From NCBI GenBank assembly GCA_013002375.1, contig JABDJW010000069.1, positions 1-5,623 of the forward strand: a stretch of 5,623 nucleotides of DNA, in the 5' to 3' direction. This document shows, in pieces, positions 1-4,800 of the stretch. Below the pieces are notes generated by a model. That model saw only the letters and a program-made list of their open reading frames with translations. It had not been told where the DNA came from and searched no databases. The position numbers were made by a program, and so were the translations under genes. Within the stretch, counting starts at the first letter, position 1; each line of letters opens with the position of its first letter. Source of the stretch: Acidimicrobiales bacterium (GTDB lineage: Bacteria; Actinomycetota; Acidimicrobiia; Acidimicrobiales; SHLQ01).

Positions 1-465
1 ATCCCCGAAGCCGAATGGTCGCAGAAGCAGCTGACCAGCGGCGTGTGGACCATCTTCCCGCACGTCTCGATCGCCGGTTTCGTCATCGACCGGCCCGGAC
101 CTGATCCGACCAAGCCTCTCGACACGAGACTCCAGATGATCTCCCAGCTGCTGCCCGGCCCCGACCAGTGGTCGTCGGTCACCGTGCAGCATTTCCTGGC
201 GCCGTTCGAACCCACCGCCGAGGAGCAAGCCGTGATCGAGGAGCAGATGGCGTTTCTGTTGCGCGTCGTGCGCGACGAGGATTACTCCACCGGCCTTCGC
301 ATCCAGAAGGCCCTCCGCACCGGAGCCAAAGACCACCTGTTGTTCGGCCGGAACGAATCGGGGGGCCAGCGGTTCCACCGGTGGGTCGATGCCATCGTCG
401 CGGCCGAATCCGACGCCGAGCTGGCCGAGCTCTACCAGAACGCAGAAGTAGTTCATCAACCCTGA
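1..465 (+). CDS. Rieske ring-hydroxylating oxygenase alpha subunit, C-terminal part (5' truncated)
   Basis: Frame 1 is open from the first base to a TGA at 463-465 and gives the last 154 residues of a longer protein. Family members are usually about 400-450 residues, so the N-terminal Rieske [2Fe-2S] domain lies upstream of the window. The visible part fits the end of the catalytic domain. It has WTIFPHVSIAGF (from about residue 16), a long acidic helix, then RDEDYSTGLRIQKALRTGA followed by LFGRNE and a final FHRWVD. This order, D-Y, G-x-Q-x-x-L-x-(S/T)-G, then GRNE, is typical of aromatic ring-hydroxylating oxygenase alpha subunits. By comparison with naphthalene dioxygenase, the Asp encoded at 280-282 is the likely third ligand of the mononuclear iron; this alignment is from memory. 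Such enzymes hydroxylate or demethylate aromatic or other hydrophobic substrates using electrons from a reductase, and no reductase is visible here. Only 10 bases separate it from CCD1, so the two are probably co-transcribed. An in-frame GTG at 43 is internal to the domain and is not a start. Confidence 0.87.
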   Translation: MPEAEWSQKQLTSGVWTIFPHVSIAGFVIDRPGPDPTKPLDTRLQMISQLLPGPDQWSSVTVQHFLAPFEPTAEEQAVIEEQMAFLLRVVRDEDYSTGLRIQKALRTGAKDHLLFGRNESGGQRFHRWVDAIVAAESDAELAELYQNAEVVHQP

Positions 466-470
466 GGGGG
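464..470 (+). promoter_or_regulatory. Shine-Dalgarno sequence of CCD1
   Basis: GAGGGGG lies 5 bases before the ATG at 476 and overlaps the TGA stop of the upstream oxygenase gene. This purine run fixes the CCD1 start and suggests that ribosomes finishing the Rieske oxygenase can reinitiate on CCD1. Confidence 0.75.
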
Positions 471-475
471 ACGCC

Positions 476-1843
476 ATGACCGTTACCGACAATCCCGAGA
501 CCGAGAACCAGCCGTGGCACCTGCGGGGCAATTGGGCGCCGCGCCTCGACGAGATCGACGAGAGCAACCTGAAGGTCACGGGCCAGATTCCTCCCGCGCT
601 CGACGGCACCTACATCCGCACCGGCCCCAATCCGAAGTCGGGCAGCTCGCCGCATTGGTTCGTTGGCGACGGCATGGTGCACGGCATCCGCCTCCAAGGT
701 GGGAAGGCCGAGTGGTACCGCAACCGTTTCATTCAGACCAAGAACATCACCGATCCACTCACCGACCCGATGGCCGGCATGGGCGACCTCAGCTACGGCA
801 CCGGCAACACGCATGTGCTGGCTCACGGCAACCAGATCCTGTGCCTCGAGGAAGGCCACTGGCCGTGGCGGATCAACAGCGACCTCGACACCCTCGGCTA
901 CCAGAACTATGGCGGCGCGCTCACCTGTTCGATGACGGCGCACCCCAAGATCTGTCCGGTCACCGGTGAGCTTCTGGCCTTCAGCTACTTCTCGTTCGAG
1001 CCGCCGTTCCTGAACTACATACGCGTCGGCGCCGATGGCGAACTGAAGCAACAAGAGGGCATCGACATCCCCAACATGGTGATGATGCACGACTTCAACG
1101 TCACCCGCGAGCACATCGTGTTCATGGACCTCCCGGTCGTTTTCGACCTCGGCCAAGCGGCCAGCGGCGGTATGCCGTTCATGTTCCAGCGCGATGCCGG
1201 CGCCCGGCTGGGCGTGATGCCCCGCACCGGCACCAACGCCGACGTGCGGTGGTTCGAGATCGACCCCTGTTACGTCTTCCATCCGGTCAACGCCTACGAC
1301 GACGGGGACAAGATCGTGCTGCTGGTGTCGCGGCAGGCCGAGGCATTCGGCACCGGCTCCGACGACTATGCCGAGGTCGGTCGCCTGACCAAATGGACCA
1401 TCGATCTCACCGCCGGCACCGTCACCGAAGAGCTGGTCGACGATCGACCGGCCGACTTCGGCCGGGTCGACGATCGCATGGTCGGGCTCGATGCCCAATA
1501 CGGCTACCTGATGTCGCTCGGCGGTGAGGGCAACAGCGAAGAGCCGGTGTACGGACCATCGCTGTACAAGTACGACCTGCACAGCGGCGAGTGCTGGGAG
1601 CATTTCCTGGGCGACAATGTTCGCGGGGCCGAGCCGGTGTTTGCGCCCGCCTCGCCCGATGCCGGCGAGGACGAGGGTTGGGTCATCAGCCTGAGCCACG
1701 ACGAGAACACCCAGGAATCCCGCCTCGTCATCGTCGACGCCCAGGACTTCACCGCCGACCCGGTCGCCATCGTGCACCTACCGGCCCGGGTGCCCTACGG
1801 CGCCCACGGCAGCTGGGTGCCGTCATCCGTGACGGGTGAATAG
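476..1843 (+). CDS. Carotenoid cleavage oxygenase family protein (CCD1)
   Basis: This 455-residue protein matches the carotenoid/retinal-pigment (RPE65-like) oxygenase family in length and motif order. These are soluble or membrane-associated seven-bladed beta-propellers that use Fe(II) and O2 to cleave a C=C bond. The N-terminal pattern GTYIRTGPNP (44-53) and HWFVGDGMVHG (60-70) is typical. The four iron-binding histidines are recognisable: His156 (TAHPK), His205 (MMHDF), His269 (VFHPVNA) and His444 (GAHGSW). Of the three second-shell acidic residues that hold three of these histidines, Glu126 and Glu386 (GAEPVFAP) are present. The middle one, usually Glu in an E-F-P-R-I motif, appears as Asp327 in ADFGRVDDR. 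The residue before Glu126 is Glu125, not the Lys of characterised stilbene-cleaving members, so phenolic stilbenes are not the obvious substrate. There is no signal peptide. The ATG at 476 follows a good Shine-Dalgarno sequence. The stop overlaps the next gene, which suggests one operon with the ThuA-like gene. The family call is firm; the substrate is unknown. Confidence 0.94.
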   Translation: MTVTDNPETENQPWHLRGNWAPRLDEIDESNLKVTGQIPPALDGTYIRTGPNPKSGSSPHWFVGDGMVHGIRLQGGKAEWYRNRFIQTKNITDPLTDPMAGMGDLSYGTGNTHVLAHGNQILCLEEGHWPWRINSDLDTLGYQNYGGALTCSMTAHPKICPVTGELLAFSYFSFEPPFLNYIRVGADGELKQQEGIDIPNMVMMHDFNVTREHIVFMDLPVVFDLGQAASGGMPFMFQRDAGARLGVMPRTGTNADVRWFEIDPCYVFHPVNAYDDGDKIVLLVSRQAEAFGTGSDDYAEVGRLTKWTIDLTAGTVTEELVDDRPADFGRVDDRMVGLDAQYGYLMSLGGEGNSEEPVYGPSLYKYDLHSGECWEHFLGDNVRGAEPVFAPASPDAGEDEGWVISLSHDENTQESRLVIVDAQDFTADPVAIVHLPARVPYGAHGSWVPSSVTGE

Positions 1844-2585
1844 CCCGATCTCCGTTCTGGTCGCGACCGGCGGCCATCCGTTCGAGGCCGAGCCGTTCTT
1901 CGCCATGTGGGACGGCCTTGCGGCAGCCGACCCTCGACTGGCGTGGCAAGCTGTCGAAGGCTTCGAGCCCGCCGATGCGGCCGGCGCCGATGTGATCGTC
2001 TTCTACGACATGCCCGGCATCGAGTTCACCCGCGCCGACCCGCCGGCGGTCTACACCGCGCCCTCGGCTGCGTTCATCGACGGCTTCCGATCCCTGCTCG
2101 ACGAGGGCCAACCGATGGTCTTCCTCCATCACGCCATCGCCGGCTGGCCGGCCTGGCCCGAGTTCGCCGGCCTGCTCGGCGCTCGCTTCGACTACGAACG
2201 CAGCGGCTACCGCCACGACGTCGAACAACAGATCACGGTCGCCGACCCCCAACACCCGGTGTGCGCCGGCCTGCCGCCGAAGTTCCGGCTGACCGACGAG
2301 GCCTACCTGTTCGAGGTCGACGAGGCCGCGGTCACCCCGCTCCTGCGCAGCGACTACGACTTCGTCGACACCAACTTCTACTCCGCCGACCGGGCCATCC
2401 GCGGCGCGCGGGACTCGCGCGACGGGTGGTCGCACCCGCCGGGCTCGAACCTGGTGGCCTGGACCAAACGAGCCGGCAACTCCCCCATCGTCTACCTCCA
2501 ACCCGGCGACGGGCCGAGCGCCTACGAGAATCCCAACTTCCGACTGCTGCTGGCCAACGCCATCTCTTGGGTGGCCGATGCCTAG
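1836..2585 (+). CDS. ThuA-like domain protein (class I glutamine amidotransferase-like fold)
   Basis: This 249-residue protein looks like one complete ThuA-like domain. Supporting features in order are an N-terminal beta strand running into GGHPFE (ISVLVATGGHPFE, 5-17), a second strand ADVIVFYDMPG (51-61), and MVFLHHAIAGWPAWPEF (94-110), which matches the G/F-L-H-x-A...W-x-x-F region. HPVCAGLPPKF followed by DEAY (140-157) and GDGPSAYENPNFRLLLANAISW (from 224) complete the pattern. ThuA was named for trehalose use in rhizobia, but many ThuA-domain proteins sit in unrelated oxidative clusters and their reaction is poorly known; nothing here points to sugar. The start must be the GTG at 1836: an in-frame TGA lies at 1830-1832, and the first beta strand begins just after the GTG. 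The start overlaps the last 8 bases of CCD1, so translation is probably coupled. There is no clear Shine-Dalgarno sequence, no signal peptide and no membrane segment, so it is likely cytoplasmic. Confidence 0.85.
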   Translation: MNSPISVLVATGGHPFEAEPFFAMWDGLAAADPRLAWQAVEGFEPADAAGADVIVFYDMPGIEFTRADPPAVYTAPSAAFIDGFRSLLDEGQPMVFLHHAIAGWPAWPEFAGLLGARFDYERSGYRHDVEQQITVADPQHPVCAGLPPKFRLTDEAYLFEVDEAAVTPLLRSDYDFVDTNFYSADRAIRGARDSRDGWSHPPGSNLVAWTKRAGNSPIVYLQPGDGPSAYENPNFRLLLANAISWVADA

Positions 2586-2598
2586 GTCGACCACCCCA

Positions 2599-2635
2599 TT
2601 GCACACGCGACCTACCGAGCGGTTAATTTCTACGC
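2599..2635 (+). promoter_or_regulatory. Probable promoter giving a leaderless transcript of the nitroreductase gene
   Basis: The 50-base gap between the ThuA-like and nitroreductase genes holds an unusually AT-rich patch. TAATTT at 2624-2629 fits the actinobacterial -10 consensus TANNNT and ends 6 bases before the ATG at 2636. Transcription would therefore start at or beside the A of the start codon. TTGCAC at 2599-2604 is a fair -35 box, but the 19-base spacer is slightly long. No Shine-Dalgarno sequence precedes the ATG, as expected for leaderless translation. No operator-like inverted repeat was found. Confidence 0.55.
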
Positions 2636-3298
2636 ATGGACGTGATCGAGGCCATCTACACCACGCGAGCGATGCGGCGGTTGTCGCCCGATCCGATTCC
2701 CGACGAGGTGTTGCCCAAGCTGTTCGATGCCGCCATCCGGGGCCCGAACTCGGGCAATGCGCAGCTGTTCCGGTTCATCACGGTCACCGATCCCGAGATG
2801 AAGCAGACCGTCCAGGGCATCTACCGTGAGTGCCTCGACGAGCTGAACGCGACCCGTTACGCCGGCGCCCAGGAGAAGGTGACCAGCGGCGACCCCGACG
2901 ATCCCGACGTGCAGCAGACGATCAAGATCGACAAATCGGCCCAGTGGCTGGCCGACAACCTGCACGTCGCCCCGATGCTCATCTTCGTGTTCGGCAAGGA
3001 GGGCGGCGAGACCACGACGTTCCCCTGCCTGTGGAACCTCTGCCTGGCGGCGCGATCGTTCGGGCTCGGCACCGCCATCACCACCCTCTTGAAGGTGCAG
3101 CGGCAACGGGTCGAGGACTTGATGGGCATGCCCCGCGATTCGGTCTGGACCATGCACGGCATGGTGCCGATCGGCTTCCCGACCGGCCGATGGGGCGTAC
3201 CCCGTCGCCAACCCGCCGAGGAAGCCGTGTTCAGCGAGACGTGGGGCCAAGCCGTCGATTGGTCCGTACCCGAACCGCTCTGGACACCCGACTACTAG
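2636..3298 (+). CDS. Nitroreductase-family FMN oxidoreductase
   Basis: This 220-residue protein has the normal length for the nitroreductase family, whose members are usually homodimeric FMN enzymes that use NAD(P)H to reduce nitro groups, quinones or activated double bonds; some catalyse dehydrogenation. Family landmarks are the N-terminal helix with TTRAMRRLSPDPIP (9-22), where the arginines contact the FMN phosphate, and AAIRGPNSGNAQLFRFITV (32-50), the counterpart of the usual A-P-S-x-x-N-x-Q-P-W/F loop. Next come LHVAPMLIFVF (109-119) and CLWNLCLAARSFGLGTAITT (131-150), matching N-L-x-L-A-A-x-x-x-G-L-G. The C-terminal region PIGFPTGRWGVPRRQPAEEAVFSETWG (178-204) matches the G-x-P...R-R-P...V...W ending. 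An acidic segment at 78-101 may form a substrate-side loop. The ATG at 2636 has no Shine-Dalgarno sequence but sits behind a good -10 box. It lies 29 bases before CCD2 and is likely co-transcribed with it. The substrate is unknown; reduction of an unsaturated ketone or aldehyde released by a CCD is a plausible inference only. Confidence 0.9.
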   Translation: MDVIEAIYTTRAMRRLSPDPIPDEVLPKLFDAAIRGPNSGNAQLFRFITVTDPEMKQTVQGIYRECLDELNATRYAGAQEKVTSGDPDDPDVQQTIKIDKSAQWLADNLHVAPMLIFVFGKEGGETTTFPCLWNLCLAARSFGLGTAITTLLKVQRQRVEDLMGMPRDSVWTMHGMVPIGFPTGRWGVPRRQPAEEAVFSETWGQAVDWSVPEPLWTPDY

Positions 3299-3315
3299 CA
3301 ACCGAATTCGATTCC

Positions 3316-3321
3316 AAGGAG
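3316..3321 (+). promoter_or_regulatory. Shine-Dalgarno sequence of CCD2
   Basis: AAGGAG lies 6 bases before the ATG at 3328 and is the strongest ribosome binding site in the window. It decides the CCD2 start, because the reading frame stays open for about 500 bases upstream through the nitroreductase gene. Confidence 0.85.
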
Positions 3322-3327
3322 AATGTC

Positions 3328-4770
3328 ATGACCACCACCGAACCCCTTCTCGGCCACGTCACCAACGCGGCCGACCACCACGACCTGCGGGGCAACATGT
3401 TCCCCGTCTCCCACGAGATCGGCCCGGTCGAGTGCGAGGTGATCGGCGAGCTACCGGCCGCGCTGCGCGGCAGCTTCGTTCGCAACGGCCCCAACCAGAT
3501 GTTCGAGCCGATCGGCGCGCACCACATCTTCGACGGTGACGGCATGCTGCACGGCGTCGAGTTGGCCGCCGGCAAGGCCACCTACCGCAACCGTTGGATT
3601 CACTCCCGCGGTCTCGACGCCGAGATTGCGCTGGGCCGGGCCGTCTACCCGGGCCTCAGCGAGCTGATGAACTTCCCCGACGAGGCCCTCGTCGGCGATG
3701 CCGGCCCGATCAAGAACCGGGCCAACACCCACATCATCCGCCACGCGGGCAAGATGCTGGCCCTGTGGGAGCAAGGCCTGCCGACCGAGGTCACCGCCGA
3801 CCTCGAAACGGTCGGCGAGTGGGATTTCGCCGGCCGGCTCCAAGGGGCGATGACGGCCCACCCCAAGCTCGATCCGCGCACCGGCGAGATGTTCTTCTTC
3901 TCCTACAACTTGTTCCCGCCCTTTCTCACGTATTACGTCGTCGACGCCGGCGGCGCGCTGGTCCACCGAGTCGATCTCGATCTGCCGGCACCGATCATGA
4001 TGCACGATTTCGTGATCACCGAAGACCACGCGGTGTTCATGGACAGCCCGGTCACGTTCAACATGGAAGGCGTGGCCACCGGCGAGTCGATGGTGAAATG
4101 GGCGCCCGAGAACGGCACCCGGCTCGGCGTGATTCCTCGGCTCGGCACCGCCGAGGACATCCGTTGGTTCGAGGTCGAGCCCAGCCACATCCAGCACTTC
4201 TGGAACGCATGGGTCGAGGGCAACCGCATCGAGCTGAGCGGCTGCCGCTTCCCCGAGGTCGACTTCGGCTTCAAGCCGCCCAACGCCGACGATGACGGCG
4301 GCATCGAAACCATCGGCGCACCACCGGCCCGGTACTGGATCGATCTCGATGCCGGTACCGCGGGCTGGGAACCGATCGACCGCGACACGATCGGCGAGAT
4401 GTGCCGGGTGAACGACGACCGCACCGGGGTTCGCACCGATTGCCTCTACATGTCGGCGTTCACCCGCGAGGGAGCCATCGGTGGTGATTTCGACTCGATC
4501 GTGAAGTACGACACCGCCAAGGACACCCGCAGCAGCTGGTACGCCGGCGACACCGGTCACGTCGGCGAAAACGTCTTTGCCCCCGACCCCGACGGGTCGG
4601 CCGAGGACGACGGCTGGATCATCAACTCGATGCACGACGATGCCGACGGCGGCCAGAGCTCGATCGTGGTGCTCGACGCCCGCGACATCGAGGCCGGCCC
4701 GGTGGCGCAAGTCCTGATCCCGCAACGGATGCCGTTCGGCTTCCACGCCAACTGGTTCCCGGCCGGGTAG
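3328..4770 (+). CDS. Carotenoid cleavage oxygenase family protein (CCD2), paralogue of CCD1
   Basis: This 480-residue protein is a second complete member of the family, clearly related to CCD1 but well diverged. Shared blocks include GSFVRNGPNQ (48-57), FDGDGMLHG (68-76), ANTHIIRH (132-139), TAHPK (176-180), MMHDF (224-228), RLGVIPRLGT (265-274), RWFEVEP (279-285) and ENVFAP (414-419). The four iron-binding histidines are His178, His226, His290 (IQHFWNAW) and His473 (FHANWFP). The three second-shell glutamates are Glu148 (ALWEQG), Glu357 (GEMCRV, in place of the usual E-F-P-R-I) and Glu414. Trp147 before Glu148 recalls the Trp-Glu pair of cyanobacterial apocarotenoid oxygenase and differs from the Lys-Glu of stilbene-cleaving members. 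This favours an apocarotenoid-like or other non-phenolic hydrophobic substrate, a weak inference. Compared with CCD1 it has longer segments at about 92-130 and 307-335, regions that shape the substrate tunnel in known structures. The start is set by the Shine-Dalgarno sequence at 3316-3321. Confidence 0.94.
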   Translation: MTTTEPLLGHVTNAADHHDLRGNMFPVSHEIGPVECEVIGELPAALRGSFVRNGPNQMFEPIGAHHIFDGDGMLHGVELAAGKATYRNRWIHSRGLDAEIALGRAVYPGLSELMNFPDEALVGDAGPIKNRANTHIIRHAGKMLALWEQGLPTEVTADLETVGEWDFAGRLQGAMTAHPKLDPRTGEMFFFSYNLFPPFLTYYVVDAGGALVHRVDLDLPAPIMMHDFVITEDHAVFMDSPVTFNMEGVATGESMVKWAPENGTRLGVIPRLGTAEDIRWFEVEPSHIQHFWNAWVEGNRIELSGCRFPEVDFGFKPPNADDDGGIETIGAPPARYWIDLDAGTAGWEPIDRDTIGEMCRVNDDRTGVRTDCLYMSAFTREGAIGGDFDSIVKYDTAKDTRSSWYAGDTGHVGENVFAPDPDGSAEDDGWIINSMHDDADGGQSSIVVLDARDIEAGPVAQVLIPQRMPFGFHANWFPAG

Positions 4771-4787
4771 CGCTCCCTCGGCTCGAC

Positions 4788-4800
4788 TACGGTCGACCCC
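4788..4800 (+). promoter_or_regulatory. Probable -10 element for a leaderless methyltransferase transcript
   Basis: TACGGT at 4788-4793 fits TANNNT and ends 7 bases before the ATG at 4801, the spacing of leaderless actinobacterial genes. There is no Shine-Dalgarno sequence and no recognisable -35 box. The box overlaps an 8-base palindrome, GGTCGACC (4791-4798), which could be chance in DNA this GC-rich. The call rests mainly on spacing. Confidence 0.42.

Noticed and set aside
1435..1476. A 12-base direct repeat (1435-1446 and 1465-1476) flanking an 8-base inverted repeat, CCGGCCGA/TCGGCCGG (1448-1455/1458-1465), inside CCD1.
   Set aside because: The direct repeat encodes a repeated Val-Asp-Asp-Arg in a coherent protein and the hairpin is made of common GC-rich codons. 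It lies mid-gene with no sign of a regulatory or mobile element.
179..1777. 532-codon open frame on the - strand opposite CCD1.
   Set aside because: It is the mirror of CCD1 codons and low in complexity, with no domain, promoter or ribosome binding site seen.
1749..2606. 285-codon open frame on the - strand opposite the ThuA-like gene.
   Set aside because: It is an antisense shadow of a convincing ThuA-domain gene, with no motif of its own.
2830..3327. In-frame upstream extension of CCD2 that would give a 646-residue protein.
   Set aside because: The extension is an out-of-frame reading of the nitroreductase gene and is Arg/Pro-rich. The ATG at 3328 has an excellent Shine-Dalgarno sequence and starts right at the family N-terminus.
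3323..3331. Minimal ATG-TCA-TGA frame overlapping the CCD2 start codon, a possible regulatory mini-ORF.
   Set aside because: Its ATG is only one base after AAGGAG, too close for initiation. It is probably chance.
4771..4800. Possible terminator between CCD2 and the methyltransferase gene.
   Set aside because: Only an 8-base palindrome (GGTCGACC) is present, with no stem-loop plus T-run.
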